Source: Bubalus kerabau (Eukaryota > Chordata > Mammalia > Artiodactyla > Bovidae). From it: a stretch of 64,000 nucleotides of DNA. The stretch is taken from NCBI RefSeq assembly GCF_029407905.1, contig NC_073630.1, positions 54,895,001-54,959,000 of the forward strand. Direction: 5' to 3'. Position 1 is the stretch's first letter. Each line of letters opens with the position of its first letter. The notes beneath the pieces were generated by a model. That model had not been told where the DNA came from. It ran no database searches and saw nothing but the letters and a program-made list of their open reading frames with translations. A program made the translations under genes and the position numbers. Below, piece by piece: positions 1 to 10,506 of this stretch.

Positions 1-522
1 TGCCATGATCTTCGTTTTCTGAATGTTGAGCTTTAAGCCAACTTTTTCACTCTCCACTTTCACTTTCATCAAGAGGCTTTTTAGTTCCTCTTCACTTTCT
101 GCCATAAGGGTGGTGTCATCTGCATATCTGAGGTTATTGATATTTCTCCCGGCAATCTTGATTCCAGCTTGTGCTTCTTCCAGCCCAGCGTTTCTCATGA
201 TGTACTACTCTGCATATCAGTTAAATAAGCAGGGTGACAATATACAGCCTTGACGTGCTCCTTTTCCTATTTGGAACCAGTCTGTTGTTCCAAGTCCAGT
301 TCTAACTGTTGCTTCCTAACCTGCATATAGGCTTCTCAAGAGGCAGGTCAGGTGGTCTGGTATTCCCATCTCTTTCAGAATTTTCCACAGTTTATTGTGA
401 TCCACCCACTCAAAGGCTTTGGCATAGTCAATAAAGCAGAAATAGATGTTTTTCTGGAACTCTCTTGGTTTTTCAATGATCCAGCAGATGTTGGCAATTT
501 AATCTCTGGTTCCTCTGCCTTA
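1..522 (-). mobile_element. BovB LINE fragment, RT palm region, cut by window edge
   Basis: Minus-strand translation gives the RTE-type reverse transcriptase core, from the stretch following the GFRKGRGTRDQIANI block to the KLNIQKTKIMA block. The active-site motif YADD lies at 115-126. The copy continues left of the window, so its 3' end is unseen. Its 5' end is a clean break near 522, where homology to the other BovB copies stops. Small insertions and substitutions relative to the other copies, such as an extra TAC near 206, show it is a relic. It has no RBS, promoter or start codon of its own. Confidence 0.95.
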
Positions 523-591
523 ATGAACATATAAAATTATAAGATTTTTAAAGTGTATGTCATGGTGATTTGATATATCATATGCTTTAGA

Positions 592-810
592 AAGGGATTC
601 CCTGGTGGGTCAGATGGTAAAGAATCTTCCTGCAATTCAGGAGACACAAGTTTGATCCCTGGGTTGGGAAGATCCCCTGGAAGATGAAATGACAACCCAT
701 TGCAATATTCTTTCCTGGAGAATTCCATGGACAGAAGAGCCTGGTAGGCTATACAGTCCATGGGGTTGCATAGAATTGGACACGACTGAGTGACTTACAC
801 ACACACACCT
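592..810 (+). mobile_element. Bov-tA SINE
   Basis: A tRNA-Glu-like head (TTCCCTGGTGG, box B-like GTTTGATCCCTGGG) is joined to the BovA body ending in TTGGACACGACTGAGTGACTT, with an ACACAC tail at 799-808. It is about 5-10 per cent diverged from other Bov-tA copies here. This is a non-coding retroposon. The RNA polymerase III boxes are degraded (GATGGTAAAG head), so current transcription is unlikely. Confidence 0.92.
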
Positions 811-853
811 TATAAAAGGATTATATTCCTCTAAATGAGTTTGCCAACTAACA

Positions 854-875
854 GGTTAGCTCAGTTGGTTAGAGC
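854..875 (+). repeat. tRNA-Ile-like 5' half (fossil)
   Basis: The 22-nt run starting GGTTAGCTCAGTTGG matches the D-arm half of vertebrate tRNA-Ile as I recall it, including a perfect A box. Homology stops at about 877, before the anticodon arm, and there is no T-arm or CCA region. It is therefore not a tRNA gene. It is either a 5'-half retropseudogene or a remnant of a tRNA-derived SINE. It is unlike the tRNA-Glu heads of the Bov-tA elements nearby. Confidence 0.55.
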
Positions 876-959
876 ATGTCTAGTTAATTAACACATCATC
901 ACTTTATATATTTATCTTTTATTTTTATTTTTGTAAGAATATTTGAATTGTAATCTCTT

Positions 960-1350
960 ACCAAATTTCAATAACACTATACAGTATAAACAATGATAGC
1001 ACACTATACATTATTCATTTTATAGCTGAAATTTTGTGCCCTTTTACCAACCTACTCCTCAGTCTCTAGCAACCACATTTCTACTCTATTTCTATAACGT
1101 TTGATTCCATTTATAAATGATACCATACAGTATTTGTCTTTCTCTAACTAGCTTATTTCATTTAACATAATGCTTTCAAAATCCATCCAGGTTGTTATAA
1201 AAGATAGGATTTCCTTCCTTCTCATGGCAGGCTAATGTCTATGGGGTCGCACAGAGTCGGACACGACTGAAGAGACTTAGCAGCAGCAGCAGCAGCATGG
1301 CTGAATAATATTCCAGTATATATGCTATTAAGCCATGAGCTTCAAAAATC
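960..1350 (-). mobile_element. Ancient L1 3' region, interrupted by a SINE fragment
   Basis: The plus strand shows the antisense of the end of mammalian L1 ORF2 and its 3' UTR, with the recognisable blocks CTTATTTCATTTAACATAATG and GCTGAATAATATTCC. The element is split by a 67-bp BOV-A2 tail at 1230-1296; sequence before and after joins to a continuous L1. Divergence is much higher than in the L1-BT copy at 8238-19856, so this is an old mammalian-wide subfamily. No frame remains open. Confidence 0.75.
1230..1296 (+). mobile_element. BOV-A2 3' end, heavily 5'-truncated, with (AGC)n tail
   Basis: Starts within the monomer at GTCTATGGGGTCGC, runs through GTCGGACACGACTGAAG and ends in five AGC units. 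The hexamer CATGGC is present on both sides (1223-1228 and 1296-1301), consistent with a short target-site duplication in the older L1. It fixes the sense orientation of BOV-A2: the AGC repeat is the 3' tail. Confidence 0.85.
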
Positions 1351-2479
1351 ATTTTACTATTTGTCTTTGACCAATTCAATTTCTCTTCCCATGTTTTAGA
1401 ATTAATTAAAAAAAATAAATACAGGTTTTTTCCTGGATTTCATCTATTAATTTATTTATTCAAACTTGTATCATGACTTTTCAACAAAACACAGCAATTC
1501 CTTGAAGAGTTTTTGTGAAAGTGCCTTAGGTGTTAATCATGTATCTTTGAAAGACTTTATCTTATAACAGGTTTCTTTTACTATTTTCATTTGTTTATGG
1601 AATAATTAACTCTATAAGCCAAGTAAATTGCTCTTGCTAAGGCCAAATAATCAGACTTAAAGACATAATTTTATAACATAGTTCTGGTTTCCCTAAGAAG
1701 GACTTCTTAATAATCATTTTCTCTTTGACTAATTATCTTTACCCCTTCTCCTACATTGTTATCAAGTTAATCAGATATTGTCATTATCATTAGCAAACAT
1801 AGAATTCTTATCAAAATGATTGGCTTTCTGCAAAAGTAAACAGAAGACAATTTGGTCCAGAGTTTAATGTAACCAATCCCAGTCATTTTCAAGATGGCAA
1901 TCCTCAGTTTTGGATTGTAGGCAGGTGCGTCACAACAATTAATTTCTGTTTTGAAGCCACATCCTACATTTATAACACAAGGCATTGATTTATCCTGCCA
2001 CAGGAAGGATTAGTGCTTTCATCTACTGAGAGGATTGGGCTGGTCGATTCTTTTTCATGTCATAATTCTATAGTATGCTAGTCATATCAGGTGAGCTAAT
2101 CAAGGCATTACTCCTTTCACCATGAATTTCCCCTTAGTGCTGCTCCAGTGGGTCCGGGTGTGTGCTTTTTGCCCTACTTGCTCTTGTTTAAAAGACATAT
2201 TTTTAAAGATTTTTTTTTTTTTAGTTCACCATGCTATTAATTTCTTCTGTATATCTATATTTATGGGTCAGATTTGCATAAGTTATCTAATTTTTTTTGT
2301 ATCTTTTGGGTCTTTTTAGGATTATATTAGCATAAAATGCATAAAAAGCACACAAACTGTCTAAATATATAGGACATAATTTAATTCATTGTACATAATG
2401 GATTTCCTATGGATTGTGACTGGTATTCTTGTGGTCAATGGACTGGAAGAGGTACCTGAAATTTAAATTTGTTTGACAT
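1351..2479. other. No gene or recognisable repeat
   Basis: AT-rich sequence. It contains only short chance open frames (about 65-72 codons) without start context, codon bias or splice partners. I see no repeat family I can name. An 11-base T run lies near 2210-2221. Confidence 0.5.
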
Positions 2480-3500
2480 TAGTATATATACACCAGATTT
2501 TTTGTCATTTCTTTAGTTGGTGTGATTTTTTAATTTTACTTTTAGTCTTTATTTATCTTTACATTTAACAGTGTCTGTGGTGACAAGTTTCCTATTTTGT
2601 CTGTTTTAAAATGCACTTTTTTAATATTCATTTTTGAAGGATACTTTATGGATAGCGTTATATGTTGAAAATTAAGTTTTCCAGAAAGCAAAAACTCTTA
2701 GTTTTCATGATTTCTATGGAAAGATACTGTTTTTCATTTAATTGATTTCCTTTGAAAATAATATCTTTTTCATCTGGCTATTTTAAGTATTTCTTCCTTT
2801 GTGTGTGTGTGTGTTTTAAAATCAGCTTTATATTATAGGTCTAGTTGTGTTTTCTACTGTTTTCTTGTGTATTTGTTTTATTCTGATTGATATTCGCTGT
2901 TTCCTCAATAAATGGCTTAAATGCCAATTTTGGAATATTCACTAAATCTTTAAATATTGCTTTTGGGTGATGCTTTCTCTCCTCTCATTCTAAAATTTCA
3001 ATTGTAAGTATACTAGAACTTCTCACTGTTCTTTAGATTTGTTATACTCTCTTTTGTTTCTCTGTGTATCATTTTTCATTCTATGCTACATTGTAGGTAT
3101 TTTCTTTTGACCTATGTCTCAATTCAATGATTCTCTCTTCAAAAGCCATAAAATCCATTTTGAAATCCAATCATTAAGTTCTAGTTCTACAATTTCCACT
3201 TTTTCAGTACTTTTCTGTTTAAATTTTTGAGCATATATTTTATTTCCTTAAAAATATTTAGCATGGTTAGTTAAAAATAAATTTCTGATAACTCCAATTT
3301 CTGACACCTTTATGTATCTATTCTAGTTGTCATTTGTGACTCTGCGTTTTCAAATAACAGTGTCTTATCTTATTGCATGCCTGCTTCTTTTGTTTTTTGG
3401 AGATTATATTTGAAGAGAAAGGTAAGAATACTTAGATAATCTTAGATTCTTCAGAGATGTTTACAATTTGATCTAGATGAGGTAGGTATCTTTGGAAAAT
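2480..3500 (-). mobile_element. Possible ancient L1/HAL1-type relic
   Basis: The plus strand has the T-rich, antisense-ORF1 texture of old L1 or HAL1 elements. One block (about 2930-3200) reads like the antisense of the ORF1 and inter-ORF region, with phrases similar to TTCTTTAGATTTG and ACAATTTCCACTTTTTCAG. Divergence is too high to set boundaries or name a subfamily by eye. No coding frame survives. Confidence 0.4.
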
Positions 3501-4084
3501 TCAGTTCATTTTCAACCCCTGAAATGACCTGAAGATGGGCTTCTTTCCCTAGAAGAGCTGGCTACTGCTTGTTCACACTTATCGCTATGGTAATCCCTTT
3601 ATAATCTTCTTCCAAACTGTGGAGGGTTTATCAGCTCCCTCATCTCCTTGGTAGATGTTAAGCTTAATGTTTTATTACCCTAACCCTGTAAAAACTTCAA
3701 CAATTATGATTACCTTCTCTATTTCTAGATTAGGAGAGGGAGGAAAATTAAGTTGCTTCAAATGCAAAGCTCAATATTTTAGTATTTCTTCTCAGTTACT
3801 GGCCCCACAATTCTTCACTAAGTTCCCCTGTACCTTAAAACTCTCTCAGTCTCTCCTTGTCCCCTCCCCCACCTCTTGTTTTCCTGGTTTCATAATTGTT
3901 GTCAGTTTTAAGATTAGATTGAAGTTACTGAAACTGATAATTCTATATTTACATGAAATAATGTTCACCTTTAAGACATGGATTTATACAACATCCTGGT
4001 ATTTTTAGGTTTATATTAATAAATAAATTTGCCTAAATTTAACAATTAAATAAAATTCTTAGGTAACTAAATGGATTCACAAGT
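3501..4084. other. No gene or named repeat
   Basis: A 117-codon open frame occupies 3655-4008 on the plus strand. Its composition (many I, F, L, S from T-rich DNA) and lack of any family resemblance make it a chance frame. Nothing else is supported here. Confidence 0.5.
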
Positions 4085-4255
4085 AATAATAATAGTAGTT
4101 AATAGCTCTTGTTCATTTACTTGTGCCAACCCTGTTTTAAGGTCTTAAGAAATAAATTCTTGAATAATCTTTGCTAGCTTGTTAGTTATATTCTGTTATT
4201 ATTCTCATTTTACTGATGAAAGCTGTAAACCAGAGAAGCAAAAGTAGCATTTGAA
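4085..4255 (+). repeat. MIR SINE relic, plus-strand T-rich side
   Basis: The order TTACTTGTGCCAACCCTGTTTTAAGG, then a region around TTATTATTCTCATTTTACTGATGAAAGC, then CAGAGAAGCAAAAG follows the well-known MIR core and 3' part read on this strand. It is highly diverged, as expected for a mammalian-wide element. Confidence 0.6.
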
Positions 4256-4326
4256 CACAACATTTTGGTTGACAATTGTCATATATTGAGGAATACTCAC
4301 AATTTCTGAAAATTATTGATATAAAC

Positions 4327-4350
4327 ATAGGTGCATAGGTGCATAGGTGC
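4327..4350 (+). repeat. 8-bp tandem repeat, three perfect units
   Basis: ATAGGTGC occurs three times in tandem (4327, 4335, 4343) and is followed by ATGTTACATACACACA. This is a short, potentially length-polymorphic array in otherwise unique DNA. Confidence 0.9.
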
Positions 4351-5949
4351 ATGTTACATACACACAGCACAAACACTGCTATAGTTAAACTCTAGTAGAG
4401 AGGCAGACTATCTCATAATTGCACAAGTCTCTTTTGACTAGACCAAAGTCAGTTCCTTTAAATTCTTCTTGGTGGGAAGGGTTGGCTGAATGAAAAAGAA
4501 TCACTAACTCCTAACTCTATCCCCTTAAATGATACCGTATTGAGGTTCATTCACATGCAATACTTCTATCGTGATCCTCTTTTGGCCCCTGGGTTGGTTA
4601 CATGACTTTCCCTTAAAAATGTTAGAATTTGAGTCTCTTTGTGAAAACGTGCTATTTTTCTTTTCTCACCCATAAGACATCAAGGCAAGCTTGCATTTTT
4701 CAAAAGAAATTTTGCTTAATACATAGGAAGAACAAAAATGGATGAATAATGTACAAGATTCATTAAAAATTACACAAGCTTGAAATAATCCAGGTTTCTG
4801 TTTCTGTAACATTTAAGTAATTTACCAGACCAAAAGCCCCTGTTGTATTACCCAGGGATGTTACACTCTAGCCTCAAATGGCTGGAGCCACTTTGCAGGC
4901 AATTTACTTGGCTACAGGCTCTTTTGCCTCCCTGATTCTCTCCATAGGGTGAGAGCTATCTTTTCAGCAGGGAGTTGGTCAATTGCCCAACTTGTTCTCT
5001 CCATGATAACAGCAAAAATGAAACATTCTAAACCTGCTGCTGACCTACGATGCTCCCACTAACTTCTACTTTCTTGGTGATTGGCAGGCCTACAGTCTTC
5101 AGGAAGGGAGCCAGGCAGAGAAAGCAGTAAGAGGCTTGATCTCTCATGGTTTTCCAAGTGGATGGTGGGGGATGGGCAATAACCAGACAGTTGACTTTGA
5201 ATCTCTGTCTCAGCTTCCTAGCTACAAGAGAGAAAAACCCAACTCACTAAGAATCACTAGGTCCTGAGGAACTGATATAATCACACTAATTTCATGAAAG
5301 ACTAATTTACAAGCCTTAATGTCAATTGTATAATTTTCACTGAGAAAAGTAACTGTGTGATCGAAATAACCTTGCTGCCATGCTGTTCTCATCAGCAACA
5401 CGTTCAAAAATCATCACCAAAAAAGTGACACCTTTTCACCATGTCCTTGCATTTTCAGAATATACACAGTTTGAAGCTTCTGACCTTCCTCTACGGACAA
5501 AATAATATACCCTTATAATTCCAAGACATTCATTATATCATTCTATAGAATTAACACTTGTAATGCATGATTACATTTACACTATTTCTATTTCCTTTCT
5601 AGGTAATAAAACACATTATGGGGTCTCTAATTGATTTTCAGGAAGCCATATAAACCTGTTTTTTTTTCAATTAGTATGATAGACAGGGTAGCCACTGATT
5701 CAACTATTACAAATCTATTCCAGGCTGCTGGCTGGTAAAAAAGAAAAGAGGCATTTGTCAGTTATCCAACTAATTATCTCAATATATTACAGCCAAACCA
5801 AATAACCCTAGTCCCCCAGTAGACATTCTGAACTGAATTGTCTAGATAACTACCCATGCATTGTCACTATAAATTTAGAGGATTAATTCATTAATGCATA
5901 TACATCCAAAGTGTTCATCCTGGGCTTCCAAAATAATGATCACAATAAA
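4351..5949. other. Repeat-poor stretch, no gene seen
   Basis: Apart from faint fragments I see no transposon. Base composition is more balanced around 4850-5200 than in the AT-rich flanks. No open frame exceeds about 61 codons and no convincing exon (acceptor, open frame, donor) was found. It could contain regulatory sequence, but nothing in the window shows this. Confidence 0.45.
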
Positions 5950-6066
5950 AAATTATAAGAGCTACCATTTATCAGCTGTTTAATATGAGCCAGGTAGTGT
6001 GATAAGTGCTTTCTATGCATTCTCTTTCAAGTTCACAAGTCCATGAAGTAAGCACTAGCATAGCTA
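5950..6066 (+). repeat. MIR SINE relic
   Basis: The run ATGAGCCAGGTAGTGTGATA followed by AAGTGCTTTCTATGCATTCTC is a clear MIR core match on this strand. It is truncated at about 6066, just before the Bov-tA insertion site. Confidence 0.8.
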
Positions 6067-6128
6067 GCATAAAATGGAGCCTGCATATCCAAATGACTCT
6101 TTAATTTTACCTACATGAACAGCTTCAC

Positions 6129-6335
6129 GGGGCTTCCCTGGTGGCTCAGAGGAGAAAGCATCTGCCTGCCATGCAGGACACCCGGGTTCAATCCCTGAGT
6201 TGGGAAGATCCCCTGGAGAAGGAAATGGCAACCCACTCCAGTATTCTTGCCTGGAGAATCCTATGGACAGAGGAGCCTGGTGGGCTACAGTCCACAGGGT
6301 CACAAAGAGTCGGACACGACTGAGCAACTTCACTA
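6129..6335 (+). mobile_element. Bov-tA SINE with perfect TSD
   Basis: Complete tRNA-Glu-derived head (GGCTTCCCTGGTGGCTCAG, then GGGTTCAATCCCTGAG) and BovA body ending GTCGGACACGACTGAGCAACTT. An 11-bp perfect target-site duplication AACAGCTTCAC lies at 6118-6128 and 6336-6346. Low divergence and intact TSD mark a fairly young insertion. It is not a tRNA gene: only the head is tRNA-like. Confidence 0.97.
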
Positions 6336-6346
6336 AACAGCTTCAC

Positions 6347-7082
6347 ACATATATTATTCAAACAAAATTTCCTGTTTGCAATATGTACATGGATTCTTTT
6401 GGACTCAGTGTTTTTCCTTTTTCCAAAAAGCAAAATGAGTTTTCTTTTAGTCATATTTTTGGCATTCTCTTTTCTGATTCTCATATCCTTTCCTTTACTC
6501 TGATTGCTGTCTTGAGTACAATATTTGTCCCTGATGTTGAATGATGCTGAGAATCATGAATTTATACATGTTATTCAGAATGTTACATAAAATTTTATTC
6601 CTTTATTTTTCATGGAAATTGACATTTCTGTTAATATTTAATAAAACACCAAGCTATTATAATAATATTTAGGTGTGATGATTCTGAATATCTGGATAGA
6701 TAAGGGTTTAGGGCACATTGAATGTCTGGCAGGCAGTAGTTACTTGTTTAATTTGGTATCAACTGTTGGCTAGGAATGAACCACTGAGGAGTAAAGTTTC
6801 CCTGCAAGTTAAAAGACACCTAGGTACAGAGAATCCCAATTTATTAAAATTAATGAGCAGCAGATGCTTATTAAATGCCCGAACACCTTAATACGACACT
6901 TTTAAAAATGTACTGAAAGTTGCAAACATTCTTCAGCCTGAATAAAAGTGGTCATCTTTAAGGTTTTCTTTAGTTTAATGGAGGGTCATAAAATACTGAG
7001 AAATACACAGTTTAAAGTAAGACAATCTTGACTTCAAGTCCCAGTTTTAGTGATTATTGGCTCTGGAGAAAAATATGTAATT
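6347..7082. other. No gene or named repeat
   Basis: AT-rich unique sequence. An open frame of 114 codons (6200-6544) runs out of the SINE into this stretch and has no family resemblance; it is a read-through artefact. Confidence 0.5.
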
Positions 7083-7298
7083 CTAACTGCTAAAGTAAGA
7101 TAATCTGCTGCAATACAGGAGACCCTGGTTTGATCCCTGGGTTGGGAAGATCACCAGGATAAGGGAATGGCAACTCACTTCCAGAATGGCAACTCACTTC
7201 CAAATTCTTGCCTGGAGAATCCCATGTACAGAGGAAGCTAGTGGGCTACAGTCCTTGGGGCTGCAGAGTCGGACAGGACTGAGCAGCTAACACTTTAT
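7083..7298 (+). mobile_element. Bov-tA SINE with internal 19-bp duplication
   Basis: Bov-tA body with a degraded head. GAATGGCAACTCACTTCCA is present twice in direct tandem at 7165-7183 and 7184-7202, a duplication not found in the other SINEs in this window. The 3' end reads GTCGGACAGGACTGAGCAGC, then AACACTTTA. Confidence 0.92.
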
Positions 7299-7649
7299 GA
7301 TAATAGTTTAACCTCTGCTTAACATCTTTAATTTGTTTCAGAGAAACAGGGTTTTGCTGCTAGTATGTTCATGGGGAACACGTTTTCCCTCTTCCTTGGG
7401 TACTTCATTGCTTGACCTCTCTCTCTAAAAGTCCATCCTAAGTAAATTGTTTCTACAAAAGCAAGTAATAAAGTAAATTGTATAACAGAATGAAAACATC
7501 TTAGATTTTCACCTTGGTTGGGGAAGCAGAAGGAAGAGTGGTGGCAGTCCATCAGTAGTACTATTCACTTATTTAAGACATCACATTCTAAGGACCCTAA
7601 CCTTTTGTTTCCATTTATTATTACCATTATTCAGGTGAATAGGTAAATG

Positions 7650-7856
7650 AAAAAGTGAAAGTGTTAGTTACTCAGGCATGTCTAACTCTTTGTAATCCCA
7701 TGGACTGTAGCTTCTGTCCATGGGATTATCCAGGCAAGAATGCTGGAGTGGGTAGTCATTCCATTCTCCAGGGAATCTTCCCAACCCAGGAATCCAACCC
7801 AGGTCTCCTGCATTGCAGGCACATTCTTTTCCATCAGAGCCATCAGGGGAGCCCCA
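7650..7856 (-). mobile_element. Bov-tA SINE, minus orientation, with TSD
   Basis: Read on the minus strand it starts GGGGCTCCCCTGATGGCTC and ends at AACACTTTCACTTT. A near-perfect 12-bp TSD is visible: AATAGGTAAATG at 7638-7649 and AATAGGCAGATG at 7857-7868 (10 of 12). Confidence 0.93.
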
Positions 7857-7868
7857 AATAGGCAGATG

Positions 7869-8222
7869 TCTTAATACAAACACTGATTCTATGAGTTTTT
7901 AACTAACCTTTAAGGAGGATAACAAACCAAAAGATGTAGAACCTAAGAATTGGGAAATTTTAAATTGTGTAGACTATCAAAAGTATACTCCAAAGAGAAT
8001 TGTTATGAAATCCTAAGTCAAATGAGTGCAATAACTAGGACTCTGAAAATATACTCGAATGCACAGACTCACTTTCCATTCAGTGAAAGCTAAATTAATA
8101 TAAATCCAATTATGTATTAGCAGGATTATTTTTAATGCTCTCAGAAGTCATTTGATTACCAGGAACTGTTGATTTTACTACATATATCTCAATATTTGAA
8201 TCTTATTCTTGTGTATAACTGA
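7869..8222. other. No gene or repeat seen
   Basis: AT-rich unique sequence forming the left flank of the large L1 insertion. It ends in the first copy of that element's target-site duplication. Confidence 0.5.
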
Positions 8223-8237
8223 CTAAATAGTATCTTT

Positions 8238-8962
8238 TTTTTTTTTAACTTTACAATATTCTATTGGTTTTGTCATACATCAACATGAATCCGCCTCGGG
8301 TGTACATGTGTTCCCCATCCTGAACCCCTCTTCCACCTCCCTCCCCATTCCATCCCTCTGGGTCGTCCCAGTGCACCAGCCCTGAGCATCTTGTATCATG
8401 CACCGAACCTGGACTGGCGATTCGTTTCACATATGATATTATACATGTTTCAATGCCATTCTCCCAAATCATCCCACCCTCTCCCTCTCCCACAGAGTCC
8501 AAAAGACTGTTCTGTACATCTGTGTCTCTTTTGCTATCTTGCATATAGGGTCATCGTTACCATCTTTCTAAATTCCATATTTTTTTTTTCATTTTCTTTT
8601 TCTTTTTTTCATTTTTTTAAAATTTTATTTTATTTTTAAACTTTACAAAATTGTATTAGTTTTGCCAAATATCAAAATGAATCTGCCACAGGTATACATG
8701 TGTTCCCCATCCTGAACCCTCCTCCCTCCTCCCTCCCCATACCATCCCTCTGGGTCGTCCCAGTGCACTAGCCCCAAGCATCCAGTATCGTGCATCCAAC
8801 CTGGACTGGCAACTCATTTCATACATGATATTTTACATGTTTCAATGCCATTCTCCCAAATCTTCCCACCCTCTCCCTCTCCCACAGAGTCCATAAGACT
8901 GTTCTATACATCAGTGTCTCTTTTGCTGTCTCGTACACAGGGTTATTGTTACCATCTTTCTA
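8238..8962 (-). repeat. L1 3' UTR present twice in tandem
   Basis: Two homologous L1 3' UTR copies, 8238-8580 and about 8630-8962, share landmarks in the same order: TTGTATTAGTTTTGCC-type 3' terminus, the CTCCCTCC tract, TGGGTCGTCCCAGTGCAC, and the end block CTTTCTAAATTCCATAT. They are separated by a 50-bp T-rich, poly-A-derived spacer (8581-8629). Only the second copy continues into ORF2 at the TAG stop (8960-8962), yet the first copy abuts the TSD. The whole tandem is therefore inside the insertion, either as a template-switch product or as a later self-insertion. Confidence 0.88.
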
Positions 8963-9081
8963 AATTCCATATATATGCATTAGTATACTGTATTGGTGTT
9001 TTTCTTTCTGGCTTACTTCACTCTGTATAATAGGCTCCAGTTTCATCCACCTCATTAGAACTGATTCAAATGTATTCTTTT

Positions 9082-9374
9082 TTTTTTTTTTTTACAATCT
9101 CAGATATATATATTTTTATTTTTTTATTTTTTTGTTTTTATTTTTTTAATTTAATTTTATTTTTAAACTTTACATAATTGTATTAGTTTTGCCAAATATC
9201 AAAATGAATCTGTATATGAAACGAGTTGCCAGTCCAGGTTCGATGCACGATACTGGATGCTTGGGGCTGGTGCACTGGGACGACCCAGAGGGATGGAATG
9301 GGGAGGGAGGAGGGAGGAGGGTTCAGGATGGGGAACACATGTATACCTGTGGCGGATTCATTTTGATATTTGGC
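9082..9374 (-). mobile_element. Short L1 3' end with inverted 5' part (twin-primed)
   Basis: Inserted into ORF2 of the larger L1. Minus-sense 3' terminus and poly-A occupy about 9082-9213 (ending ATCAAAATGAATCTG). This joins directly to a plus-oriented L1 3' UTR piece (9214-9374, TATATGAAACGAGTTGCC to TTTGATATTTGGC). The host L1 sequence resumes at 9390. An imperfect TSD is visible: AAATGTATTCTTTT at 9068-9081 and AAATATATTTCTTTT at 9375-9389. Inverted 5' segment, sense 3' segment and outer TSD are the hallmarks of twin priming. Confidence 0.82.
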
Positions 9375-10230
9375 AAATATATTTCTTTTAATGGCTGAGT
9401 AATACTCCATTGTGTATATGTACCACTGCTTTCTTATCCATTCATCTGCTGGTGGACATCTAGGTTGCTTCCATGTCCTGGCTATTATAAACAGTGCTGT
9501 GATGAACATTGGGGTACACGTGTCTCTTTCAATTCTGGTTTCCTTGGTGTGTATGCCCAGCAGTGGGATTGCTGAGTCATATGGCAGTTCTATTTCCAGT
9601 TTTTCAAGAAATCTCCACACTGTTCTCCATAGTGGCTGTACTAGTTTGCATTCCCACCAGCAGTGTAAGAGGGTTCCTTTTTCTCCACACCCTCTCCAGC
9701 ATTTATTGCTTGTAGACTTTTGGACTGGCGTGAAATGGTACCTCATTGTGGTTTTGATTTGCATTTCTCTGATAATGGGTGATGTTGAGCATCTTTTCAT
9801 GTGTTTGTTAGCCATCTGTATGTCTTCTTTGGAGAAATGTCTGTTTAGTTCTTGGCCCATTTTTTTTTATTGGGTCGTTTATTTTTCTGGAATTGAGCTT
9901 CAGTTGTTATTTGAGATTAATTATTTTTGAGATTCTTTGTCAGTTTTTTCACTTGCTATTATTTTCTCCCTTTCTGAAGGCTGTCTTTTCACCTTGCTTA
10001 TAGTTTCCTTTGTTGTGCAGAAGCTTTTAATTTTAATTAGGTTCCATTTGTTTATTTCTGATTTTATTTCCAATATTCTGAGAGGTGGGTTATAGAGGAT
10101 CCTGCTCTGATTTATGTTGGAGAGTGTTTTGCCTATGTTTTCCTCTAGGAGTTTTATAGTTTCTGGGCTTACATTTAGATCTTTAATCCATTTTGAGTTT
10201 ACTTTTGTGTATGGTGTTAGAAAGTGTTCT

Positions 10231-10506
10231 GCTGCTACTGTTGCTAAGTCACTTCAGTCATGCCCGACTCTGTGTGACCCCATAGACAGCAGCCCACCAG
10301 GCTCCCCTGTCCCTGGGATTTTCCAGGCAAGAACACTGGAGTGGGTTGCCGTTTCCTTCTCCAATGCATGAAAGTGAAAAGTGAAATGGAAGTTGCTCCA
10401 TCATGTCTGACTCTTAGCGACCCCATGGACTGCAGCCTATCAGGCTCCTCCATCCATGGAATTTGCCAGGCAAGAATACTGGACTGGGGTGCCATTGCCT
10501 TCTCTG
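10231..10506 (-). mobile_element. BOV-A2 SINE nested in L1 ORF2
   Basis: Two BovA monomers separated by the GCATGAAAGTGAAAAGTGAA linker, with the AGC-type tail (GCTGCTACTGTTGC on the plus strand) at the left. A perfect 12-bp TSD AGAAAGTGTTCT lies at 10219-10230 and 10507-10518. Removing the element restores a continuous L1 sequence, so it is younger than the host L1. Confidence 0.97.

Noticed and set aside
3655..4008. 117-codon frame as a small protein
   Set aside because: No family, no start context, composition expected from T-rich DNA, and no splice or promoter support.
4327..4350. CRISPR-like array
   Set aside because: Three contiguous 8-bp units without spacers in a mammalian sequence; a simple tandem repeat. 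No CRISPR structure exists anywhere in the window.
6129..6335. tRNA-Glu gene at the SINE head (and at other Bov-tA heads)
   Set aside because: Only a tRNA-like head is present, followed by BovA body; no cloverleaf 3' half closes properly and TSDs show retroposition.
9412..9930. 172-codon plus-strand frame
   Set aside because: Antisense of L1 ORF2 C-terminal region; the sense strand carries the recognisable L1 protein blocks.
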